From positions 1 to 64,000 of the forward strand of contig JAHHRN010000007.1 of assembly GCA_020025775.1 (NCBI GenBank): DNA of 64,000 bases, given 5' to 3'. Source of the stretch: Acutalibacter sp. (GTDB lineage: Bacteria > Bacillota > Clostridia > Oscillospirales > Acutalibacteraceae). Within the stretch, counting starts at the first letter, position 1; the number at the start of each line of letters is the position of its first letter. Shown piece after piece: positions 8,556 through 16,189 of this stretch. Below the pieces are notes generated by a model. That model did no database searches. It had not been told where the DNA came from and worked only from the letters and a program-made list of their open reading frames with translations. The position numbers were made by a program, and so were the translations under genes.

Positions 8556-9590
8556 ATGTATGATATGCACGGGGAAACGGTGCATTATGACACCGAAACC
8601 AACCGTTTAATGCTTATAGATCAGACTCTTTTACCGAATAAAACCGAGATTTTGGCGCTGTATCAAAAAGAAGATATGCACAGAGCCATTAAAATCTTAC
8701 AGGTGCGCGGTGCACCCGCGATTGGTGTTGCGGCGGCAATCGGGCTTTCGGTTTTAGCAAACGAAAGCAAAGAAACCGAGAAGGAAAAATTCCTTGCGGA
8801 GTTCGAGGCAAATGCGGCGTATTTAAAAACCGCCAGACCCACTGCCGTGAATCTGTTTTGGGCGATTGATGAAATGTGCAAAACCTTAAATGCCTACCGT
8901 GCACAATCCGTGGAAGAAATTAAAACGGCGCTTACCGAAAAAGCCCTCGCCATGCACAAAGAAGATGCCGAGGTTTGCCATAAAATCGGAGAATACGGCG
9001 CGGCACTTTTAGAGGATGGCGATGCGGTTTTGACCCACTGCAATGCCGGAAGACTCGCTACCGTCAAATACGGCACGGCACTTGCCCCCGTTTATGTTGC
9101 GAAAGAAGAGGGGAAGAACGTTTCGGTCTATGCCGACGAAACCCGTCCGCTTTTGCAGGGCGCGCGTTTGACCGCTTACGAGCTTACAGAAGCTGGCATC
9201 CAAACCACCGTGCTTTGCGATAATATGGCATCTTACTTAATGGCGCACAAAAAGCTCAAGGCGGTTTTTGTCGGTTGTGACCGTGTAGCGGCGAACGGCG
9301 ATACCGCAAATAAAATCGGCACTTCGGGCGTAGCCATTTTGGCAAAGCATTACGGCGTACCTTTCTATGTGTGTGCACCGTTTTCCACGATAGACCGCAA
9401 CACGCCGACGGGCAAAGAAATCCCGATAGAACAGCGAGACGGCGAAGAGCTGCGCTCGATGTGGTATCGAGATGCCATGATTCCCGAAACGGCAGAAACC
9501 CTCAATCCTGCCTTCGATGTCACGCCGCATGAGCTGATCACAGGCTTTATCACCGAAAAGGGCATTTTACAGCCGCCGTTTGCGGAATAA
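8556..9590 (+). CDS. mtnA: S-methyl-5-thioribose-1-phosphate isomerase
   Basis: A 344-residue eIF2B-like isomerase converting methylthioribose-1-phosphate (or 5-deoxyribose-1-phosphate) to the ribulose form. It has RGAPAIGVAAAIGL at about residues 51-64, catalytic Cys162 in HCNAGRLATVKYGTAL, catalytic Asp242 in GCDRVAANGD and a C-terminal AFDVTPHELITGFITEKG. AAAGGAGA precedes the ATG, 37 bp after PNP. No aldolase, MtnB, MtnC or other later salvage gene follows, so the product must be handled elsewhere or passed to a DHAP-shunt-type aldolase. Confidence 0.95.
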   Translation: MYDMHGETVHYDTETNRLMLIDQTLLPNKTEILALYQKEDMHRAIKILQVRGAPAIGVAAAIGLSVLANESKETEKEKFLAEFEANAAYLKTARPTAVNLFWAIDEMCKTLNAYRAQSVEEIKTALTEKALAMHKEDAEVCHKIGEYGAALLEDGDAVLTHCNAGRLATVKYGTALAPVYVAKEEGKNVSVYADETRPLLQGARLTAYELTEAGIQTTVLCDNMASYLMAHKKLKAVFVGCDRVAANGDTANKIGTSGVAILAKHYGVPFYVCAPFSTIDRNTPTGKEIPIEQRDGEELRSMWYRDAMIPETAETLNPAFDVTPHELITGFITEKGILQPPFAE

Positions 9591-9608
9591 CCTTTCTTAA
9601 ATATAATG

Positions 9609-9648
9609 AAAAAACGAGGACAGCCTTTGAAAGCCGTCCTCGTTTTCT
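9609..9648. terminator. Bidirectional terminator between mtnA and birA
   Basis: AAAACGAGGAC pairs with GTCCTCGTTTT around a loop, with A- and T-runs on both sides. It serves the salvage operon and the convergent birA. Confidence 0.85.
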
Positions 9649-9672
9649 GTTTTATAGATAAAGTGTGCGTGC

Positions 9673-10467
9673 TTACAGCATGTGCACAATTTCGCCTGCG
9701 CTGACGATGCGCTCTCCGTTTGTAAAGTCATCCACCAGCAAAGCGCCGTTCGGTAAAATGTCTAAAACACGGGCTTCAAAATCTTCATCGGGCAAAACCA
9801 CGCGTACTCTCTGCCCAATGGAAATGGAGCAGGCCTTAATGCGGGTTAAAATATCGTTGTCCTCGCGAAGCAGAGCGCCGCTTCTGACGATATAACGGTC
9901 TAAGTTGTGCAAAATCTCGGCGCAAAGCTCGTTGCGGTCGATTTCGCCGGTGTAGAATTCAGAAATCGCACCTGCAATGCCGGCTACATCATCGGGGAAA
10001 GCCCCACGCTGGGTGTTGATGCCGATACCGACTACCACGAATTTCGGGCGGTTGTTGAGATTTACGATTTCGCAAAGAATACCGCAAAGCTTCTTGCCTT
10101 CGTACATTACGTCGTTCGGCCATTTTACGCCGACCTGCAAATCGTAGAGATTATAAAGCGAATCGCGCACGGCAAGTCCGGCGAGGGAGGAGAGCAGTTC
10201 TAAATGCTTTTCGTTGCCTTGCAGGGTGAATACGGCGGAAAGGTAAAGCCCCGTGCCCTTGGGGGAAACAAAGCTTCTGTCTAAGCGGCCGCGACCTGCG
10301 GTTTGGCAGTCTGCAACGACAACCGCGTTTGCACCCTTATTTTCGGCGCAAAGCTGTTTGGCAATATCGTTGGTGGAAGCGGTTTCAGAGAAAAAATGCA
10401 CACGGCGGCGCAGTCTATATTGTTTGCATTGATAGTTTAAGTTGTTTTCGGTCAGTTCATAAACCAT
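9673..10467 (-). CDS. birA: Biotin--[acetyl-CoA-carboxylase] ligase, monofunctional
   Basis: A 264-residue biotin protein ligase attaching biotin to carboxylase carrier domains. ETASTNDIAK, the biotinyl-AMP loop AGRGRLDRSFVSPKGTGLY, VGVKWPNDVMYEGKKLCGIL and GIGINT are all present, followed by a C-terminal SH3-like cap ending GERIVSAGEIVHML. The N-terminal helix-turn-helix of regulatory BirA is missing, so this is an enzyme rather than the biotin repressor. Single gene, divergent from DAHP synthase. Confidence 0.95.
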   Translation of the reverse strand: MVYELTENNLNYQCKQYRLRRRVHFFSETASTNDIAKQLCAENKGANAVVVADCQTAGRGRLDRSFVSPKGTGLYLSAVFTLQGNEKHLELLSSLAGLAVRDSLYNLYDLQVGVKWPNDVMYEGKKLCGILCEIVNLNNRPKFVVVGIGINTQRGAFPDDVAGIAGAISEFYTGEIDRNELCAEILHNLDRYIVRSGALLREDNDILTRIKACSISIGQRVRVVLPDEDFEARVLDILPNGALLVDDFTNGERIVSAGEIVHML

Positions 10468-10592
10468 GTTGTAAAATCCTCTCTGTGGCGAAAGTGCAAC
10501 TTTTCGCGCGGAATATCCCTATTATATACTATTTAAAAGGCACAATCAAGAGGAGAGTGCACGGGGGCGGCGAGAAGAATTTCTCTAAAAGG

Positions 10593-10632
10593 TTGACATT
10601 CACTGTGTATTCCTTATAATGATAATGATAAC
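10593..10632 (+). promoter_or_regulatory. Promoter of DAHP synthase with overlapping PerR/Fur-like box
   Basis: -35 TTGACA (10593-10598) and -10 TATAAT (10615-10620) are 16 bp apart. The -10 starts three direct hexamers (TATAAT GATAAT GATAAC). TTATAATGATAATGA (10614-10628) matches the PerR consensus TTATAATnATTATAA at 12 of 14 positions by eye; repeated GATAAT also resembles a Fur box. Which regulator, if any, binds is inference. Confidence 0.6.
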
Positions 10633-10684
10633 CTGAATGTGACTTTTTTCGTCTATCTCGGACTTTTTATAAAGGAGAATCTCC

Positions 10685-11683
10685 ATGCTTATTATTTTAA
10701 GACAGGGTGCAGCACCCGAAAAAATAGAACATCTCGAAGACTGGTTCCAGAACCAAGGCCTCGATACCTATAAAATCATCGGCGAAAAGCAGAGCCTTAT
10801 GGCGGTGCTCGGCGGTGCAGGGCATATTGATGCCGACTGGGTCAGAAGTCTCGATATTGTGGAATCTGTGCAGAGAATTTCCAAACCCTATACGCTGGTC
10901 AGCCGCGACAATCACCCCGAGGATACGGTGATTGAGGTCGGTGATGTGAAAATCGGCGGCGGAGATTTCACCTTTTTTGCAGGTCCCTGCTCGGTGGAAA
11001 GCCATGAGACACTGCTTACTATTGCAAACGGCATCAAGGACGGCGCACAAATTCTGCGCGGCGGTGCTTTTAAGCCCAGAACCTCCCCCTATGCGTTCCA
11101 AGGCATGGGCAGAGAGGGCATTGAAATCTTAGAAGAGGTTAAAAAAGAAACGGGTATGCCCTTGGTTTCCGAGATTATGGATGTTTCGCAGTTACCCCTC
11201 TTTGAAAATGTGGATATTATTCAAGTCGGCGCACGCAATATGCAAAATTACGAGCTTTTAAAGGCCCTTGGCAAAATCGAAAAACCGATTTTCTTAAAGC
11301 GCGGCTTTTCTTCGACCTTGCAGGAATTTTTAATGAGCGCGGAATATATTTTATCCGAAGGCAATCCTAACGTCATCCTTTGTGAGCGCGGGATTCGAAC
11401 CTTTGAAACCGCCACAAGAAATACACTTGACCTTTCGGCGGTGCCGCTCTTAAAAGAGAAATCCCACCTGCCCGTTGTGGTAGACCCGAGCCACGCCTGC
11501 GGTATGGCAAGGCTGGTAAAACCCATGGCTTTGGCGGCGGCTGCCTGCGGTGCAGACGGTTTAATGGTCGAAGTACACACTGCTCCCGACAGAGCAGTCA
11601 GCGACGCTTCACAGGCGATTCTCCCCGAAACCTTTAACAGTATCGTAGAGGATGTTCACAAGATTTTGGCGGCATTAAAATAA
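10685..11683 (+). CDS. aroF: 3-deoxy-7-phosphoheptulonate synthase (DAHP synthase, type I-beta)
   Basis: A 332-residue enzyme joining phosphoenolpyruvate and erythrose-4-phosphate, the first step to aromatic amino acids. Residues 1-70 form the ferredoxin-like regulatory domain typical of the Thermotoga-type enzyme. The barrel follows with FFAGPCSVES, GGAFKPRTSPYAFQG, QVGARNMQN, LKRGFSSTLQEFL, CERGIRTFE and VVDPSHACG. The N-terminal domain implies feedback control by aromatic amino acids. It is monocistronic. The enzyme needs a metal such as iron, which gives meaning to the metal/peroxide-regulator-like box over its promoter. Confidence 0.96.
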   Translation: MLIILRQGAAPEKIEHLEDWFQNQGLDTYKIIGEKQSLMAVLGGAGHIDADWVRSLDIVESVQRISKPYTLVSRDNHPEDTVIEVGDVKIGGGDFTFFAGPCSVESHETLLTIANGIKDGAQILRGGAFKPRTSPYAFQGMGREGIEILEEVKKETGMPLVSEIMDVSQLPLFENVDIIQVGARNMQNYELLKALGKIEKPIFLKRGFSSTLQEFLMSAEYILSEGNPNVILCERGIRTFETATRNTLDLSAVPLLKEKSHLPVVVDPSHACGMARLVKPMALAAAACGADGLMVEVHTAPDRAVSDASQAILPETFNSIVEDVHKILAALK

Positions 11684-11684
11684 A

Positions 11685-11716
11685 AACAGGGCGGCTTTTT
11701 GCCGTCCCTTTTCTTT
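11685..11716 (+). terminator. Terminator of the DAHP synthase gene
   Basis: AGGGCGGC and GCCGTCCCT form a stem around a T loop just past the stop codon, followed by TTTTCTTTT. Confidence 0.8.
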
Positions 11717-11814
11717 TCATAAAGTAATGTACTTTTGCCGGGGATTTTTCTTAAAAAAGAGGAAGAAAAGAACATAAATCCCTATTGTGTCTAATAGAAT
11801 CGAAATTTCAAAGA

Positions 11815-12015
11815 ATATGATAAAATGTTAACAGTTCGTTCAATAAATAGCTATTTTGTAGAAATAATTACCGCTTATACTAAAGTCATCAAATCAAGAG
11901 ACAACCTCTTGACTTGAAACAAACAGATTACCCCCTCTGTTTGGAACTTTTTCATTTCTCCCCCTTTCTTTTAAAAAAGAGGAAAAACCGTCTGTTCCCC
12001 CACAGGCGGTTTTTT
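11815..12015 (+). ncRNA. Possible small RNA in the aroF-glnA intergenic region
   Basis: The 390-bp stretch between aroF and glnA has no open frame of note. It holds an extended -10 (TGATAAAAT near 11818-11826) with no good -35, then a hairpin from TCAAATCAAGAG and CTCTTGACTTGA (about 11890-11918), a smaller AACAGA/TCTGTT hairpin (about 11924-11942), and a strong terminator at 11983-12015 where AAACCGTCTGT pairs with ACAGGCGGTTT before T6. That order fits an independent transcript of roughly 190 nt. I cannot match it to a known RNA family. Confidence 0.35.
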
Positions 12016-12040
12016 CTTTGTAAAAATTTAAAAAGGCAAT

Positions 12041-12071
12041 AAAAAAGCCGCCGAATCTTCGGCGGCTTTTT
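12041..12071 (-). terminator. Terminator of glnA
   Basis: AAAAAGCCGCCGAA and TTCGGCGGCTTTTT form a 14-bp perfect stem with a two-base loop, six bases past the glnA stop. Confidence 0.92.
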
Positions 12072-12076
12072 GCTTT

Positions 12077-13396
12077 TTAATATTTTGTAAGGTAGTGGTC
12101 GATTTCCCAAACGCTGACGTTGGTGCTGTATTCGTGCCACTCGTGACGCTTGCCCTCTAAGTATTTGGAATAAACGTGGTCACCGAGGGTCTCACGGATG
12201 AACGGGTCTTTTTCGAACTCGTCGAGAGCTTCCTCTAAGGAAATCGGTAAACGGTCAATGCCGTCTGCACGAAGCTCCTCTTCGGTCATAGCATAGAGGT
12301 TCTTGGTGGTGCTGGCGGGCGGAGTTAATTTGTTTTTAATGCCGTCCAAGCCTGCGGCAAGGCAAAGTGCCATTTCAAGGTAGGGGTTGCAGGACGGGTC
12401 GGGGGAGCGAAGCTCTACTCTGGTGCCCATGCCGCGTGCGGCGGGAACACGAAGTAATACCGAACGGTTGGAAGTGGACCAGGAAGTGTAAACCGGAGCT
12501 TCGTAGCCGGGAACCAAACGCTTGTAGGAGTTGACTAAGGGGTTTGCTACAGCGGTGATACCCTTGACGTGCTTAAGCATGCCGGCGATGAACTGCATAG
12601 CGGTTTCGCTGAGACCAAGCGGTGCTTCGGGATCATAGAAAGCGTTTTTGCCGTCCTTCATTAAGGACATGTTGGTGTGCATACCGCTGCCGCAGATGCC
12701 GTAAACGGGCTTCGGCATAAAGGTGGCGTGCAAGCCGTTGCGGCGTGCATAGGTTCTGACAACATGCTTAAAGGTAACTACGTTGTCCGCAGCCTTTAAA
12801 ACATCGTCGAAACGGAAGTCGATTTCGTGCTGACCTTCTGCACCTTCGTGGTGGGAAGCTTCGATTTCAAAGCCCATTTCCTCGAGTGCAAGGCAGATGT
12901 CGCGGCGGCATTCTTCACCCAGGTCGGAAGGACCAATGTCGAAATAGCCTGCAACGTCGCAGGTCTTGGTGGTGGCGTTGCCGTCCTCATCGAGCTGGAA
13001 AAGGAAGAATTCACATTCGGGACCGGCATTGAAGGAGAAACCCATGTCCTTCGCTTCCTGCATCACCTTTTTAAGTACGTTTCTCGGGTCACCCATGAAC
13101 GGTGTGCCATCAACGGAGTAAACGTCACAGATGAGACGTGCGGTGCGGTCTTTCCACGGCAGAACAACAAAAGAATCCAAATCAGGGCGAAGATACATAT
13201 CCGATTCGTCGATACGAACGAAGCCTTCAATGGAAGAACCGTCGAACATGCACTCGTTATTGAGTGCTTTTTCAAGTTGCTTTGCGCCGATGGCAACATT
13301 CTTTAACTGACCGAAAATGTCGGTGAACTGGAGGCGGATAAATTGAATATCTTTCTCCTTGGCAATGCGAAGTACGTCTTCTTTGGTGTAGCTCAT
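12077..13396 (-). CDS. glnA: Glutamine synthetase, type I
   Basis: A 439-residue GSI-alpha type enzyme condensing glutamate and ammonia. It has RLQFTDIFGQLKNVAI, the substrate-site loop MFDGSSIEGF, NAGPECEFFLF, SHHEGAEGQHEIDF and PGYEAPVYTSW, and ends HEYSTNVSVWEIDHYLTKY. Length and motifs fit the short, non-adenylylated Firmicutes form, so control is more likely by feedback and transcription. No GlnR gene is adjacent. In a cell whose CarA cannot hydrolyse glutamine, GlnA feeds the other amidotransferases. Confidence 0.97.
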   Translation of the reverse strand: MSYTKEDVLRIAKEKDIQFIRLQFTDIFGQLKNVAIGAKQLEKALNNECMFDGSSIEGFVRIDESDMYLRPDLDSFVVLPWKDRTARLICDVYSVDGTPFMGDPRNVLKKVMQEAKDMGFSFNAGPECEFFLFQLDEDGNATTKTCDVAGYFDIGPSDLGEECRRDICLALEEMGFEIEASHHEGAEGQHEIDFRFDDVLKAADNVVTFKHVVRTYARRNGLHATFMPKPVYGICGSGMHTNMSLMKDGKNAFYDPEAPLGLSETAMQFIAGMLKHVKGITAVANPLVNSYKRLVPGYEAPVYTSWSTSNRSVLLRVPAARGMGTRVELRSPDPSCNPYLEMALCLAAGLDGIKNKLTPPASTTKNLYAMTEEELRADGIDRLPISLEEALDEFEKDPFIRETLGDHVYSKYLEGKRHEWHEYSTNVSVWEIDHYLTKY

Positions 13397-13471
13397 AAAT
13401 TCAACTTCCTTTGAAAGAGACTAAAATGCCGACGGCGTTTTGCATCTCAAAAATTTTAAAAATACCATTAC

Positions 13472-13501
13472 ATTATAATATAGGAAGCGGAATTTTGTCA
13501 A
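13472..13501 (-). promoter_or_regulatory. glnA promoter
   Basis: On the minus strand, TTGACA (13496-13501) and TATAAT (13472-13477) are 18 bp apart, about 75 bp upstream of the glnA ATG. I saw no clear TGTnAn-type GlnR operator. Confidence 0.65.
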
Positions 13502-13633
13502 CGCATAGAGCTTAAAGTGTATGGAATTTGTCAAATCACACAAAAAAAGAACCCTTTTAGAAAGCCCCTTTGCTTGAATCCCTAAGCAGAAAGGAAACAC
13601 AGCGCGAAAAGCGGAAAATATAGCGCAAAAAGC

Positions 13634-13662
13634 TTGACTTTATAAGGAATCTTTGCTATAAT
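13634..13662 (+). promoter_or_regulatory. rpsF operon promoter
   Basis: TTGACT (13634-13639) and TATAAT (13657-13662) with ideal 17-bp spacing. Confidence 0.8.
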
Positions 13663-13694
13663 TCCTAATTGCTGTAAACTGTTTATTCGGTTTC

Positions 13695-13745
13695 AGCTCC
13701 TTCCCACAGAGAAGGTCTGTGGGCTAAAGTCCATAAGGAGGTGCA
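13695..13745 (+). promoter_or_regulatory. Structured leader of rpsF, candidate S6:S18 autoregulatory element
   Basis: CCCACAGA (13703-13710) pairs with TCTGTGGG (13716-13723). Directly outside it CTCCTT (13697-13702) can pair with AAGGAG (13735-13740), the ribosome site of rpsF. A fold that hides the ribosome site and opens on low S6:S18 would be autoregulatory, as known for rpsF leaders in many bacteria. Whether the conserved CCG bulge is present was not established. Confidence 0.45.
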
Positions 13746-13750
13746 AAAAA

Positions 13751-14029
13751 ATGGCTAAGTATGAAGCAGTGTTGGTTCTTTCTGTCGCTAAGGGCGAAGA
13801 AGCAACCAAGAGCCTTGCTGACAAGTTCAAGGCATTAATCGAAGAAAACGGCACTCTCACTAACGTTGACGAATGGGGCAAGAGAAAGCTTGCTTACGAA
13901 ATCAACGACGAAGCAGAGGGTCACTACACTATCTTCAACTTCGAGAGCAATCCCGAGTTCCCGGCTGAGTTCGAGCGTATCGCTAAGATTACAGACGGCG
14001 TTCTCCGCACTCTTGTTGTTAAAGCGTAA
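13751..14029 (+). CDS. rpsF: 30S ribosomal protein S6
   Basis: A 92-residue S6 (MAKYEAVLVLSVAKGEE at the start; GKRKLAYEINDEAEGHYTIF in the middle). It binds the central domain of 16S rRNA as a heterodimer with S18. First gene of the classic rpsF-ssb-rpsR operon, with an AAGGAGG ribosome site, and ssb 17 bp downstream. No C-terminal Glu tail like that of enterobacterial S6. Confidence 0.97.
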   Translation: MAKYEAVLVLSVAKGEEATKSLADKFKALIEENGTLTNVDEWGKRKLAYEINDEAEGHYTIFNFESNPEFPAEFERIAKITDGVLRTLVVKA

Positions 14030-14046
14030 GGAAGCGAGGGTTCTAA

Positions 14047-14514
14047 ATGTTAAACTGTGCAATTATTATGGGCAGATTGACTGCTGATCCGGAACTTCGC
14101 ACAACCTCTTCCGGAGTATCCGTTACATCCTTTACCGTTGCGGTTGACCGTAACTTCGTTCGTCAGGGCGAAGAGAGACAGGCAGACTTCATCAATGTTG
14201 TTGCTTGGCGTCAGACAGCGGATTTTGTAACCCGTTATTTCAGAAAAGGTTCCATGATTGCGGTTCAAGGTTCTATCCAGACCCGCAGTTATGATGATAG
14301 AAACGGCAACAAACGTTACGTTACCGAAATCGTTGCAGACAATGTTTCCTTCACCGGAAGCAAGGCTGAAAGCGGCACAGGTGCAGGTGCACCGGCAAGC
14401 CGTCCCGCCCCCAGCTATCAAGCAGGCGGCAATGACAGCTTCTCTGTTTTACCGACAGCGGACGAGGATGCTTTCCCGTTCGGCGGCGACGAGGATGACG
14501 GTTTACCGTTCTAA
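14047..14514 (+). CDS. ssb: Single-stranded DNA-binding protein
   Basis: A 155-residue SSB: N-terminal OB fold (MLNCAIIMGRLTADPEL to about residue 105), a Gly/Ala/Pro/Ser linker and the conserved acidic tip DEDDGLPF, which recruits repair and replication partners. Position between rpsF and rpsR is the standard Firmicutes order. The ribosome site is modest (AAGGAAGCGAGG). Confidence 0.97.
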   Translation: MLNCAIIMGRLTADPELRTTSSGVSVTSFTVAVDRNFVRQGEERQADFINVVAWRQTADFVTRYFRKGSMIAVQGSIQTRSYDDRNGNKRYVTEIVADNVSFTGSKAESGTGAGAPASRPAPSYQAGGNDSFSVLPTADEDAFPFGGDEDDGLPF

Positions 14515-14573
14515 TTTTAAACTTAACGCAGCTTAAACTTATTTAAGCAAAAATTTGACAGGAGGATTTTAAG

Positions 14574-14822
14574 ATGGCTTACGATAGAGCACAGGGCGGA
14601 CGTCCTATGAACAGAAGACGCAAAAAAGTTTGCTCCTTCTGCGTTGATAAAGTAGAAAAAATCGATTATAAAGATGCTGCAAAGCTTCGTCGTTACACTT
14701 CTGAGCGTGCAAAGATTTTGCCGCGCCGTGTAACCGGTACTTGCGCATACCATCAGAGAGAGCTCACAACCGCTATTAAGCGCGCAAGAGCAATCGCTAT
14801 TTTACCTTACTCCGCTGACTAA
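14574..14822 (+). CDS. rpsR: 30S ribosomal protein S18
   Basis: An 82-residue S18 with KKVCSFCVDKVEKIDYKD and a C-terminal RELTTAIKRARAIAILPY. The two Cys near the start belong to zinc-binding-type S18, although the full four-Cys set is not visible. Last gene of the operon, with an AGGAGG site and its own terminator. Confidence 0.97.
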   Translation: MAYDRAQGGRPMNRRRKKVCSFCVDKVEKIDYKDAAKLRRYTSERAKILPRRVTGTCAYHQRELTTAIKRARAIAILPYSAD

Positions 14823-14851
14823 TTTCCGTTTGCGGCAAGTGTAAAGAAACT

Positions 14852-14886
14852 GCCGAGACTTAAATTTTTAAGTCTCGGTTTTTTTC
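14852..14886 (+). terminator. Terminator of the rpsF-ssb-rpsR operon
   Basis: CCGAGACTTA and TAAGTCTCGG pair, followed by T7. Confidence 0.9.
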
Positions 14887-14938
14887 TGCTCGAACGGGAG
14901 AACTTAAATTAAGAAAAAAATCAAAAGCCAAAAAAGGC

Positions 14939-14967
14939 TTGACTTGCCTGTTTTTCTATAGTAAAAT
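14939..14967 (+). promoter_or_regulatory. Promoter of the CaCA exchanger gene
   Basis: TTGACT (14939-14944) and TAAAAT (14962-14967), 17 bp apart, about 60 bp before the ATG. Confidence 0.7.
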
Positions 14968-15025
14968 GGCTCTTTGTGAATATACATATATAAAAACAAA
15001 AAATGAAGAAAGGGTGACGGTCTAA

Positions 15026-16048
15026 ATGAATATCTCTGCGGCACTTGCAGGTTTTTTAAATCTTGCTTCAGACAACCTCATTTATGTCATCATCATGTTC
15101 CTTATCGGTCTTGTTTTAATCGTTAAGGGCGGCGACGTTTTCGTGGACGCTGCAACTTGGATTGCAGAAGCCACAGGTATCCCGAAATTCATTATCGGCG
15201 CCACCATTGTTAGCTTTGCAACAACCCTCCCCGAGCTTTTGGTTTCCGCTATTGCGGCAACAAAGGGTCAGGCAGATATGGCAATCGGCAATGCGGTAGG
15301 TTCTGTTACGGCAAACGTTGGGCTTATCATGAGTATTTCTGTTATGTGTATGCCCGCTGTTGTAAAGCGTAAAGAGATTGCTTTTAAAGGTTCTCTTATG
15401 ATTTTAGCCGTAGCTTGTCTTTTCGCTTTCTCCTCTAATCTTTCTCTCAACCTTTGGCAGAGCGCCATGATGATTGCGATTTTCGCCGTATTTATGGTAG
15501 AAAACTTAATCAGTGGCAAAAAATCCATGGGTATTACCGAAGAAGACAGAGGTCCCAAAGCCACCGGCAAAGATGTTGCTATTAACGTTGTAAAATTCCT
15601 GATTGGCGCAGTAGCGATTGCTGTCGGTGCTGATCTCCTCGTAGATGACGGTACCATTCTTGCTACCAAGATGGGTGTTTCCGAAGCGATTATCGGTGTT
15701 ACCATTATTGCAATCGGCACTTCTCTTCCCGAGCTTGTTACCACCATTACCGCTATTGTGAAAAAGCAGTCCGATCTTTCTATCGGTAATATTATCGGCG
15801 CAAACATCATCGACCTTACGATGATTCTTCCGATTTGTGCTTTTATTTCCGGCGGTGCATTGCCCGTTGGCAAACAGTCCGCTTATTTGGATATGCCGAT
15901 TTGTCTCGTGGTAATTGCGATTGCAATTATTCCGACCCTCATTCAGAAGAAGCTCAGCCGTTGGCAGGGCGCTTTAATGGTTTGCATTTACATTGGCTAC
16001 GTAGCCGTTCTTGTGACCAATTCTTCTATGGGTTATTTACCATTTTAA
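15026..16048 (+). CDS. Calcium/sodium antiporter, CaCA family (YrbG-like)
   Basis: A 340-residue membrane protein with about ten hydrophobic segments in two inverted halves. Each half carries the alpha-repeat ion-binding signature: TTLPELLVSA followed by IGNAVGSVTANVG, and GTSLPELVTT followed by IGNIIGANIIDL. It should exchange calcium, or a related cation, for sodium or protons at the cytoplasmic membrane. Monocistronic, with promoter and terminator. Ion specificity is not readable. Confidence 0.92.
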   Translation: MNISAALAGFLNLASDNLIYVIIMFLIGLVLIVKGGDVFVDAATWIAEATGIPKFIIGATIVSFATTLPELLVSAIAATKGQADMAIGNAVGSVTANVGLIMSISVMCMPAVVKRKEIAFKGSLMILAVACLFAFSSNLSLNLWQSAMMIAIFAVFMVENLISGKKSMGITEEDRGPKATGKDVAINVVKFLIGAVAIAVGADLLVDDGTILATKMGVSEAIIGVTIIAIGTSLPELVTTITAIVKKQSDLSIGNIIGANIIDLTMILPICAFISGGALPVGKQSAYLDMPICLVVIAIAIIPTLIQKKLSRWQGALMVCIYIGYVAVLVTNSSMGYLPF

Positions 16049-16050
16049 AC

Positions 16051-16083
16051 AAAAAGCGACGGTTTTTACCGCCGCTTTTTTTT
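16051..16083 (+). terminator. Terminator of the CaCA exchanger gene
   Basis: AAAAAGCGACGG pairs with CCGCCGCTTTTT, followed by further Ts. Confidence 0.85.
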
Positions 16084-16115
16084 GAGGTTTTCGCAAAAAA
16101 TTCATGCAAAGATTG

Positions 16116-16144
16116 TTGAAATTAGCACCTCAATATGTTAAAAT
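16116..16144 (+). promoter_or_regulatory. carAB promoter
   Basis: TTGAAA (16116-16121) and TAAAAT (16139-16144) with 17-bp spacing. The leader to the carA ATG is only about 40 nt, too short for a PyrR attenuator or riboswitch. Confidence 0.55.
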
Positions 16145-16189
16145 TTTATGTTGAAAAAGTAAAGTATTTTGAAAGGCCGGTGAATCATA

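Noticed and set aside
16145..16189. PyrR-type attenuator or riboswitch before carA
   Set aside because: The promoter leaves about 40 nt of leader and no terminator/antiterminator pair is visible.
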